Shown one piece after another: positions 26,005 through 33,391 of a stretch of DNA of 64,000 nucleotides (position 1 is the first letter of the stretch; every line of letters begins with the position of its first letter). The stretch spans positions 3,319,501 through 3,383,500 of the forward strand of contig NZ_CP106735.1 in the NCBI RefSeq assembly GCF_025639805.1, in the 5' to 3' direction. Both the position numbers and the translations under genes were made by a program. Source of the DNA: Reichenbachiella carrageenanivorans. GTDB lineage: Bacteria > Bacteroidota > Bacteroidia > Cytophagales > Cyclobacteriaceae. The notes beneath the pieces are model-generated. The model was not told where the DNA came from. It saw only the letters and a list, made by a program, of their open reading frames with translations, and ran no database searches.

Positions 26005-26715
26005 ATGGACCTGAGTATCATTATCCCTACACTCAACGAATCAGCCTATATTCAGCGTACTTTGAGTAGTATTCGTAGTAGAGCCTCAGGTCGATTTAGT
26101 TATGAAATCATCATAGTGGATGCAGGAAGCACAGACGATACCAAATCTATCGCAGCACGACTAGTCGATGTTTTCTATGAAGATGCCCATTTGGCTGGAG
26201 CCAAATATAAATCACTGAATAAAGGAGCAGCTATGGCCAAAGGTGATGATTTATTATTTTTAGATGCCGACACACTGTTGCCTTTAGCGTTTGATTTGCA
26301 TATCAAGCAAGTATTGGAAGACTCAAAAATAGTGGGTGGAGCCTTTGAATTTCAAATGGATGGGCAGCGAAGGATTTATAGAATCATTGAATGGATTAAC
26401 CGCATGCGCTATCGTATAGATCAGAGATACTTTGGAGATCAAGGGATCTTTTGCCGACGAGCAGACTTTTGGCAATTAGGAGGTTACCCTCCAGAACCCA
26501 TTATGGAAGCGGCATATTTCTGCAAGCGTATGAGTCAGCAGGGACGGTTGGCTCTTGTCAAATCCCCCATTCTTACTGCTGCTCGGCGATTCGAAGCAGG
26601 GCAGGTGTTTCGGGTATTCTTCAAAGATACCTGGATTTGGATCCAGTTTACTCTTGGACTAGATGTCAAAAAATATGCTTCTGCCTACTGGCAAGAGAAT
26701 AAAAATCGGGGATAA
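26005..26715 (+). CDS. Glycosyltransferase family 2, TIGR04283-type
   Basis: The 236-residue protein has the GT-A opening LSIIIPTLNESAYIQRTL, IIIVDAGSTDDT and the metal-binding DAD in LLFLDADTLLP. This is followed by the GDQGIFCRRADFWQLGGYPP acceptor segment. The order of motifs resembles the TIGR04283 glycosyltransferase group. No membrane helix is present, though the C-terminal basic/aromatic region may lie on the membrane. GGAGG occurs 1 base before the ATG, too close for a normal ribosome site, so it is probably not used as one. Confidence 0.87.
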   Translation: MDLSIIIPTLNESAYIQRTLSSIRSRASGRFSYEIIIVDAGSTDDTKSIAARLVDVFYEDAHLAGAKYKSLNKGAAMAKGDDLLFLDADTLLPLAFDLHIKQVLEDSKIVGGAFEFQMDGQRRIYRIIEWINRMRYRIDQRYFGDQGIFCRRADFWQLGGYPPEPIMEAAYFCKRMSQQGRLALVKSPILTAARRFEAGQVFRVFFKDTWIWIQFTLGLDVKKYASAYWQENKNRG

Positions 26716-26832
26716 CTTCTACGTATTTATTTTTGAAAGCTTTTGAAAATTGTGGTACTTGTGCTCGGAAATGAAAGTATGCTATTCGCCTGTAAAAAAT
26801 GATAGTAACGTTCAATCAACTATGCGGAATTA

Positions 26833-28119
26833 ATGAGCGAGGAGACGATCAAAGAAGTATTTGATATCATCGTCAATATGGAAGTGGTAAAGGCTCAAAA
26901 GGAGCAACCTCAGTTTGATGAGGAAGATGCCAGCGCTTCTATTGTAGATGCACTTAATATCGTGTCTGTAGCACTCGAAGACAGACAAGTCGAAATAGAT
27001 AATCTAAAAGAGACGAATAAAGAATTACTACTTTCTTTGCAGGAAGTCAGTAGATATCAGTCTGCATTAGACATATCCTCCATCGTGAGCATTGGTGACA
27101 AGGATGGCAATATTATGTATGCCAATGATATGTTTTGTCAAATCTCAGGATATACCAAAGAAGAGGTACTAGGCAAAAATCACAACATTCTAAAATCTGG
27201 AGAGCACAAAAGAGTATTTTGGGATGGCATGTGGCAGATCATCAGTCAAGGCAATATCTGGCACAATGAAATCATGAACCTTAATAAGGAAGGTATAGGT
27301 TATTGGGTAGATACTACCATTGTACCTTTTTTCAATAGCTCAGGTAAGATTGTGAGCTATTTGTCTATGGGGCACGACATTACCAAAAGGAAAATACAAG
27401 AAGAGGAAGCCAAAGAGTATCATGTACAGCTAGAAAGTATCAACAAGAACTTAGAGCAATTTGCTCACACGGTTTCGCATGATTTGAAGTCCCCACTCAA
27501 CAATGCCAAGGGGTTGGTGTCAATCATTGAGAGTTCGCTGGGCGATGATCAGCCAGCTGAAGTACAAGAGTATTTGATTTTACTCAAAAAGACCAATGAC
27601 AAAATGCGCTCATTGATTGATGGTATTTTACAATATTCTAAAGCTAGTGGAAGAGAAGCTACGCTTGCTCGTATTGCCTTAGAGCCTTTTATACAAGAAG
27701 TGGCTGATACACTGACAGCCAAAGGTCAAGCCAAGCTTGTGTTTAAAAATGCCTTACCAGAAATCAGTTATAACGAAACGGTACTCAAACAGGTAATATC
27801 CAATCTGATGAGCAATGCCATCAAGTTTAATGATAAGGAGCAGTGTGTGATTGAGTTTTCAAGCCGAATGGACGATCATTATTACCACCTGTCTGTGACA
27901 GACAATGGGCCAGGCGTGCGCAAAGAAGATCAAGAAAACATGTTTAAACTCTTCAATAAAGTAAATCAGGACAAAACAAAAGATAGCTCTGGGGTAGGTC
28001 TGGCTACGGTGAAGAAGATAGTGAACGAAGCAGGAGGTAATATTTGGGTGAAATCTACATTAGGAGTTGGCACTACATTCACTTTTACGGTTAGGATCAA
28101 GCCGAAGGTTCATTGGTAA
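26833..28119 (+). CDS. PAS-domain sensor histidine kinase (cytoplasmic, orphan)
   Basis: The 428-residue protein lacks signal and membrane segments. A predicted coiled coil (about 45-72) leads into a PAS domain (about 75-195: IVSIGDKDGNIMYANDMFC, VLGKNHNILKSGEH, then a PAC-like FFNSSGKIVSYLSMGHDIT). The HisKA box is VSHDLKSPLNNAKG (His216), followed by HATPase boxes LMSNAIKFND, DNGPGVR and SSGVGLATVKKI. No response regulator gene adjoins it. Its 3' end overlaps the convergent lipoprotein gene by 10 bases. Confidence 0.9.
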   Translation: MSEETIKEVFDIIVNMEVVKAQKEQPQFDEEDASASIVDALNIVSVALEDRQVEIDNLKETNKELLLSLQEVSRYQSALDISSIVSIGDKDGNIMYANDMFCQISGYTKEEVLGKNHNILKSGEHKRVFWDGMWQIISQGNIWHNEIMNLNKEGIGYWVDTTIVPFFNSSGKIVSYLSMGHDITKRKIQEEEAKEYHVQLESINKNLEQFAHTVSHDLKSPLNNAKGLVSIIESSLGDDQPAEVQEYLILLKKTNDKMRSLIDGILQYSKASGREATLARIALEPFIQEVADTLTAKGQAKLVFKNALPEISYNETVLKQVISNLMSNAIKFNDKEQCVIEFSSRMDDHYYHLSVTDNGPGVRKEDQENMFKLFNKVNQDKTKDSSGVGLATVKKIVNEAGGNIWVKSTLGVGTTFTFTVRIKPKVHW

Positions 28120-28844
28120 AATTTGACATCATCGATCCAAAACCGACGAGAGCCACCACCTAGTTGATAATCAACCCATCCAATCATTAATTGTTCAAAG
28201 ACAGGGAAAATCCATTGATCATCTAAATCATGGGATACACAACCTTGGCCTTGTTTTTCTACGGTTAGCTCTTCAATTAAGGTGTCGTTGAGCCAAAATT
28301 TCATACGCTGGTTCATGCCATCAAATTGCCAGCCGATTTTCACCCATTGTTTCTCAGGTAGGCGAATAGGCGCATGTTGCCAGCAGTCAGATTTTTTGCC
28401 TTGGGTGTCGTAGTTGGCCATGAGCTGCTGCTTGTGTTGTCCCCCATATCTAATTTCACTTGTGTAGTCACGATCTCTCACGGGGCCACTGGCTTGCACC
28501 ATCGTCCAGTGGATGCCATCTGGAGATGCCTCGTCTAACCAGAGCTGAAAAGACCCAGTGATACGGTTGTACATGAATGGAAACAGAGGAGTACCCGTAA
28601 GCCCCAAAAAAGCTCGTTGGTCATAACCTTCACCTGATTCGAAGTAGATGGACTGCTTGCCACTATAGCTTTTGATCGTATCTACGATTATCACGCCACC
28701 ACCTTCGGTGCTCCATGGGCCGAGGGGAGCTGTGCCCACTTCATAATAATCGAACGTATCGTGAAAGAGCAGATCTCCATCTTCTTTGCAGGCTGTTTGA
28801 AATAAAGCAAAAACAGAAAATATGAGGCAGGTGGAAAATTTCAT
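28110..28844 (-). CDS. Predicted lipoprotein with jelly-roll (Cip1/ConA-like) domain
   Basis: The 244-residue protein has a lipoprotein signal (QTAC, lipidated Cys19). Its body is rich in beta strands and aromatic residues: GIHWTMVQASGPV, WVKIGWQFDGMNQRMKFWLNDTLIEE and a closing FWIDDVKFY. The pattern recalls concanavalin-like folds such as Cip1 and polysaccharide lyases. It might bind or cut a polysaccharide at the cell surface (inference). No catalytic residues can be named. It is monocistronic and ends inside the kinase gene's 3' end. Confidence 0.7.
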   Translation of the reverse strand: MKFSTCLIFSVFALFQTACKEDGDLLFHDTFDYYEVGTAPLGPWSTEGGGVIIVDTIKSYSGKQSIYFESGEGYDQRAFLGLTGTPLFPFMYNRITGSFQLWLDEASPDGIHWTMVQASGPVRDRDYTSEIRYGGQHKQQLMANYDTQGKKSDCWQHAPIRLPEKQWVKIGWQFDGMNQRMKFWLNDTLIEELTVEKQGQGCVSHDLDDQWIFPVFEQLMIGWVDYQLGGGSRRFWIDDVKFYQ

Positions 28845-28942
28845 TCTATTTTGCTAGTTGATTTGGGTTGGTGAGTAATTCATGGACGGGACTACTTCTC
28901 TATCCTGATTAGATTCACTTTCATTCCAAATGACAGGAGAGC

Positions 28943-29860
28943 TTAATTTTTACTTGCGTTAAATAGCTTTTGTTTTTCTTCTTTGCTTAGACTTTCATAC
29001 CCACTTTGAGAAATCTTATCAAGTATCTTATCGATCTCCGCTTGATCGGCCATGTTGTTGGCCATAGAACTTGATGGCTGTGATTTGACCGTTGTAGTTT
29101 TAGCTCTTTTCTGACTGCTTACTTTCATCTTGGGCTGGTGTACAAAGAAGCTTTTGAAAAAGCGCATTACACTACCGATCCATGCACCCCAGTCTGTGCC
29201 AGATTGCAATTGCTTGATGTAGACGAAGCCCATAAATGCGCCGCCTAGATGGGCAATGTTGCCTCCTGCATTGCCTCCTACAGAGCCAAGAAATGAAATT
29301 ACAATGTAAAACCCGGCGATATATTTAATTCGAACAGGCCCAAAAAACATCAAATAAAAAGTGTAATTGGGTACCAGTGTAGCTGCTGCCACGGTGATGG
29401 CATAGACTGCTGCCGAAGCACCTACCATTCCGTGAAAGTTAGAATTTTCAGCATAATAAGGAACAAAATTGTACACAAACAAATAGAGAAGGCCACCAGA
29501 AATGGCACCTAATACATACAGATTGATTAGTTTTTGGTTGCCAATGTACTCTACGATCAACTTGCCAAACCAATAGAGTATGAGCATATTGAAGAGAATG
29601 TGAAAAATACTAGATAGACTATGTGCAAAGGCATAGGTGAGGAGCGTCCATGGTCTTAGTATGAAATCGGCAAACAAGGGTGGGATGGAAAATTGATCGT
29701 ATACAAAGTCTGAAATGAAGGAGATGCCAAAGATTTTCCCGAAGACATTGAGTACGGCCAATACCAAAAAAACCACCACATTAATAATAATGATCTGAGG
29801 GAGCGCATTGTTTGGTCTGCGCCAGGCGTCCTTAAATTCATGTAAAATATTGTCCATCAT
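28943..29860 (-). CDS. Rhomboid-family intramembrane serine protease (second of two)
   Basis: The 305-residue protein has six or so membrane helices. The catalytic serine is Ser149 in GASAAVYA and the histidine is His204 in GNIAHLGGAFMG. The HxxxN motif is HILFNM (His87, Asn91), so the dyad is intact although the usual GxSG is GASA. A basic cytoplasmic tail (about 225-305) ends in a DKISQSGYESLSKEEKQKLF helix common in Bacteroidota rhomboids. Rhomboids cut transmembrane substrates in the bilayer; the substrate is unknown. Last gene of the mutL operon. ATG at 29857 is an equal alternative start. Confidence 0.9.
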   Translation of the reverse strand: MMDNILHEFKDAWRRPNNALPQIIIINVVVFLVLAVLNVFGKIFGISFISDFVYDQFSIPPLFADFILRPWTLLTYAFAHSLSSIFHILFNMLILYWFGKLIVEYIGNQKLINLYVLGAISGGLLYLFVYNFVPYYAENSNFHGMVGASAAVYAITVAAATLVPNYTFYLMFFGPVRIKYIAGFYIVISFLGSVGGNAGGNIAHLGGAFMGFVYIKQLQSGTDWGAWIGSVMRFFKSFFVHQPKMKVSSQKRAKTTTVKSQPSSSMANNMADQAEIDKILDKISQSGYESLSKEEKQKLFNASKN

Positions 29861-29907
29861 ATTTGCTGTGGTATTAAAAGTTTAATTTACAACTTCTGAT
29901 TTATACT

Positions 29908-30237
29908 TCAATTGCTTTCTATGGTTTCAAATTGTCCAGGAGATACTTTGATAGGTTCAGGAAATCCTCTTCCTAGTACTTTCATCTCATCGGTATTGAG
30001 GCCGTCTTTATTATTAAAACCTTCATTCACTACCTTGTCAAAAGAATCTTTAGAATCCCAAACAACAATGTTTACGAAATTAAACTTGTTCTCGGTATTG
30101 ATAGATCTATAAAAAGAAGAACTCACAAAACCTGGCTTGCTCTGAAAATAGCGTACATATTCGTTGCGAATATTGATGGCGGTTTCTTCCCATCCATTGG
30201 GCACCTCTAAAGAATTGATTACAGTAATGGTTTTCAT
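29908..30237 (-). CDS. Antibiotic-biosynthesis-monooxygenase (ABM) domain protein
   Basis: The 109-residue single-domain protein has the dimeric alpha-beta barrel pattern: TVINSLEVPNGWEETA, a helix ending in YVRYFQSKPGFVSSSFYRS, FNFVNIVVWDSKDSFDKVV. ABM proteins include quinol monooxygenases, haem-degrading IsdG-type enzymes and many of unknown role. No metal-binding histidine or clear haem ligand stands out. It is placed between two rhomboid genes on the same strand, with 3 bases between its ATG side and the upstream rhomboid stop and 47 bases to the next. Confidence 0.78.
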   Translation of the reverse strand: MKTITVINSLEVPNGWEETAINIRNEYVRYFQSKPGFVSSSFYRSINTENKFNFVNIVVWDSKDSFDKVVNEGFNNKDGLNTDEMKVLGRGFPEPIKVSPGQFETIESN

Positions 30238-30240
30238 TTA

Positions 30241-31035
30241 TTAATAAAAATTGCCTCGTTGTCGCTGCCAGTATTTTAGAACCAAGAAGGCAATGAGCAT
30301 ACCACTCAGGTGAGTGAAGTGAGCGACATTGTCTCCTCCTGTGCGGTTGATCTCGGAATATAGCTCATATGCGCCATAGAAAAAGACCAAGTATTTGGCT
30401 TTGATCGGGATCGGAGGAAAGAGCAACATGAGTTCAGTATTAGGAAAAAGCATAGCAAAAGCAAGTAGTACCCCGAATACAGCACCCGAAGCACCAATCA
30501 TAGGTGTGTTTGTCAGGTCTTTGTAAATTGTATTTACAATATCCACTGCCTGGCTGGTGTAGCTGGTATTTTCTGGTCGGTCATAATATTCATCTGCAAA
30601 GTCACCCACTTTGAGCATGTCAAATCTTCTAGATTTATAATTATGTGTATAGATATAGAAGTCGTCGGGGTTAGGGTTGGAGATGAAAGCCTCCGTGTCC
30701 TCGCTCAAGTCTCCTTTGCCGATGGTGTCTACCACTCCGTACAACACGCCTGCACCTATGCCAGTAATCAGATAAAAGGTCAAGAATCGCTTAGATCCCC
30801 AGACCCGTTCGAGCATTGGTCCAAATACTAATATCGCAAACATGTTGCTGATCAAATGCCACATGCCTGCATGAAGCCACATGTAGGTGACATATTGGAA
30901 AATATAGAAGTGGTCTGAAAAGAGATAATGCACTCCGAAAATGGGGGCGAGACTTATCTGAAGTACGTATTCTAAAAACAGTAAAACCCCATTAATGATG
31001 AGGATATTCTTGACGATAGGTGTCAGTTGAAACAT
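30241..31035 (-). CDS. Rhomboid-family intramembrane serine protease (first of two), with a large luminal insert
   Basis: The 264-residue protein has catalytic Ser183 in GASGAVFG and His239 in NVAHFTHLSG, plus HLISNM (His60, Asn64). The rhomboid core is intact. Between the helices ending near residue 103 and starting near 178, it carries a polar insert of about 75 residues rich in Asp, Tyr and Asn. This insert is absent from the short E. coli GlpG type and would face the periplasm. It starts 3 bases after the mutL stop and is followed closely by the ABM gene. Confidence 0.9.
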   Translation of the reverse strand: MFQLTPIVKNILIINGVLLFLEYVLQISLAPIFGVHYLFSDHFYIFQYVTYMWLHAGMWHLISNMFAILVFGPMLERVWGSKRFLTFYLITGIGAGVLYGVVDTIGKGDLSEDTEAFISNPNPDDFYIYTHNYKSRRFDMLKVGDFADEYYDRPENTSYTSQAVDIVNTIYKDLTNTPMIGASGAVFGVLLAFAMLFPNTELMLLFPPIPIKAKYLVFFYGAYELYSEINRTGGDNVAHFTHLSGMLIAFLVLKYWQRQRGNFY

Positions 31036-31038
31036 GCG

Positions 31039-32883
31039 CTATTGATTAAAAAACTCTGCAATTTTTTCAAGACCCAATATAATAAATGTTGGGGTGCCAT
31101 TTGGCGTATAGTTGGGTTGTTGGCAAGCAAAAAGTCGGTCTATTAATGTTCTTAACTCTATACTGTCATTTGAGATTTTTGTTTTACTGGCAGATCTTTT
31201 TGCTATGGATCTGGCCATGTTTTCTTGCGTACTCAGCGAGAGTTCTGATTTATTGAATTTGAATTGCTCTAATAAGCCTTCAAATAGTTCTTTTTCGTTT
31301 ATATTTTTAATTTCAGCAGGGATGCCATTGATGGCAATGGTGTGCTTTCCGAATTCTTCGAACTCGAAACCCAAGGCACTGATTTCTTCTTTGAGCTCCA
31401 TCACTAGAGAAAAATCGGCAGGGTTCATTTCTAGCGTTACTGGAAATAAGCTGCGCTGCGAAGCTCCAAATTTCTTGTGTAGTGTCTCTAGATATTTTTC
31501 ATATAAGATTCGCTCATGAGCCAAGACTACATCTACGACCATCACTCCCTTTTTTACTTGTTTGAGGATGTATTTGTCATGCATTAGAGTTGGTTTAGCG
31601 CTCGATTCTTCTGGCTCTAAATTTACGCTTTGTTGGGTGTTGGCCTCACTCTGAAAGATCAATTGCGTATCCATTCCAGCCAGCTCTTCTCTTCTGATTT
31701 CGGCTGGAGTAGGTCTGGATTCGTCTATGGCCTGTTCATACATTTCATCCCATCGGGTACTTTTGCCTTGTTTGTCTAATGATTTGAAGCTACTATAATT
31801 GCCTTCAGATCTGCTGGGGGTATTGAAATGAGAATTATCGATGGCGAGATTTTTAAAATTCACATCAGATCCAAAATCCAAACTAGGCGTTACATTATGC
31901 GTGCCTAGTGCCTGTTTTACTGCGGCCTTGATGATGCCATATACGCTGCGTTCATCATCAAATTTCACTTCGGTTTTTGTGGGGTGCACATTGATATCGA
32001 TATGAATGGGGTCCATTTCGATAAACAAGGCATAGAAGGGAAATTGTCCCTCTTGAATCATACCTTCGTAGGCGCCTTGTACGGCATGGTTGAGGTAGCT
32101 GCTTTTGATGAACCGATTGTTGATAAAGAAAAACTGTTCTCCTCGGGTCTTCTTGCAAAACTCTGGTGTGCCTATGTAGCCTTGCACTTTCAGCCAATGT
32201 GTTTCTTCTTGGCAAGTGATCAGCTGTTTTTGATAATTTTTCCCAAAAAGGGATACTATACGCTGGCTTAATTTACCAGCAGGTAGTTGATAGATTTCTT
32301 TTTCGTTTTGTGTAAACGAAAAGCTAATAGCTGGGTTGGATAATGCCACACGATGAAATTCGTCGAGGATATGACGCATTTCTACAGGATTGCTCTTGAG
32401 AAAATTTCTTCTGGCTGGCACATTATAAAAAAGGTTTTTTACCGCTATAGATGTACCCTGACTAGCAGAGATGGGTTCTTGTTTTTTTATTTCTGAGGCT
32501 TCGATGTGGATGAATGTGGCCAGTTCGGCGTCTGCTGTTTTAGATTTCAGTTCCACTCGGGCTACTGCGGCTATAGATGCTAGCGCCTCTCCACGGAATC
32601 CCATGGTTTTGATTTTGAAAAGGTCTTCGGAGGTTGCTATTTTGGATGTAGCATGCCGCTCGAAGCACATGCGGGCATCTGTTTCTGACATGCCGAGCCC
32701 ATTATCTATTGCATGGATCAGAACTTTGCCTGCCTCATTGATAATCAGTTGAATGTGGGTGCTGCCTGCATCCACGCTGTTTTCTAGGAGTTCTTTTACT
32801 ACAGAAGCTGGGCGCTGTACGACCTCGCCCGCCGCTATTTGATTGGCAATGGCATCTGGTAGCAGGTTGATGATGTCGGGCAT
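31039..32883 (-). CDS. mutL: DNA mismatch repair protein MutL
   Basis: The 614-residue protein has the GHKL ATPase motifs IAAGEVVQRPASVVKELLENSVDAGST, DNGLGM, HATSKI and FRGEALASI, then the transducer domain (NVHPTKTEVKF) and a C-terminal dimer domain. MutL couples MutS mismatch recognition to strand incision. Where endonuclease-type MutL proteins carry DQHAxxE, this one has DVVLAHERILYE from Asp451, so the Gln-His pair is missing while the AHER helix stays. Its ATG overlaps the stop of the upstream membrane protein by one base (TAATG). Confidence 0.95.
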   Translation of the reverse strand: MPDIINLLPDAIANQIAAGEVVQRPASVVKELLENSVDAGSTHIQLIINEAGKVLIHAIDNGLGMSETDARMCFERHATSKIATSEDLFKIKTMGFRGEALASIAAVARVELKSKTADAELATFIHIEASEIKKQEPISASQGTSIAVKNLFYNVPARRNFLKSNPVEMRHILDEFHRVALSNPAISFSFTQNEKEIYQLPAGKLSQRIVSLFGKNYQKQLITCQEETHWLKVQGYIGTPEFCKKTRGEQFFFINNRFIKSSYLNHAVQGAYEGMIQEGQFPFYALFIEMDPIHIDINVHPTKTEVKFDDERSVYGIIKAAVKQALGTHNVTPSLDFGSDVNFKNLAIDNSHFNTPSRSEGNYSSFKSLDKQGKSTRWDEMYEQAIDESRPTPAEIRREELAGMDTQLIFQSEANTQQSVNLEPEESSAKPTLMHDKYILKQVKKGVMVVDVVLAHERILYEKYLETLHKKFGASQRSLFPVTLEMNPADFSLVMELKEEISALGFEFEEFGKHTIAINGIPAEIKNINEKELFEGLLEQFKFNKSELSLSTQENMARSIAKRSASKTKISNDSIELRTLIDRLFACQQPNYTPNGTPTFIILGLEKIAEFFNQ

Positions 32884-33233
32884 TAATCTCTGGATTTATT
32901 TCTTCCTTTTAGTCTAAAATAGAAATAGAGTGGTGAGAGTAGTAGATAAACATAAAACACCTGATTGCCATAAAATACCCAACCCACAAAAGTCAAAAGC
33001 ATGGCAGCGGCTATAAGCATCTGTACGACAGAAGCCTGATTTGATTTTCGTTCTCTCTTACGAAAGGCAGCACTGATGCTTGAAGTGTAGGATGGGGTAT
33101 CGCTAGGGTTGTTTTGATTGGCTCGGGCAGCTTTGAGTTTGCCTTCTATTTCTTCTTTGATGGGGTCGTAGTAGCGCGGCTCGTAGTGAAACTGACTAAA
33201 CTTACTGGTACGGATCAAAGAAGGAAATTTCAT
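32883..33233 (-). CDS. Small two-helix membrane protein, unrecognised
   Basis: The 116-residue protein has a basic, polar N-terminal half (tyrosine-rich HYEPRYYDPIKEEIEGKLKAARA) and two hydrophobic helices in the second half (about 66-84 and 88-107). It ends in a basic tail. I do not know the family, though similar small proteins are often found upstream of mutL in Bacteroidota (recollection, not checked). Its stop overlaps the mutL start, which strongly suggests coupled translation. Confidence 0.75.
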   Translation of the reverse strand: MKFPSLIRTSKFSQFHYEPRYYDPIKEEIEGKLKAARANQNNPSDTPSYTSSISAAFRKRERKSNQASVVQMLIAAAMLLTFVGWVFYGNQVFYVYLLLSPLYFYFRLKGRNKSRD

Positions 33234-33391
33234 GAAGCTAAATTCTTTATTCTCAACAAATCAACTCATAAAGTTGACCATTTACAGAAAAAATGGCACT
33301 CTTTATGCAAGGCGTTGGTTGGTTATTTATATATATGAATAATTTTCTGTCTGGCTAGTTCAAATTAGTCAATACTTCAAAACCATTCTGT

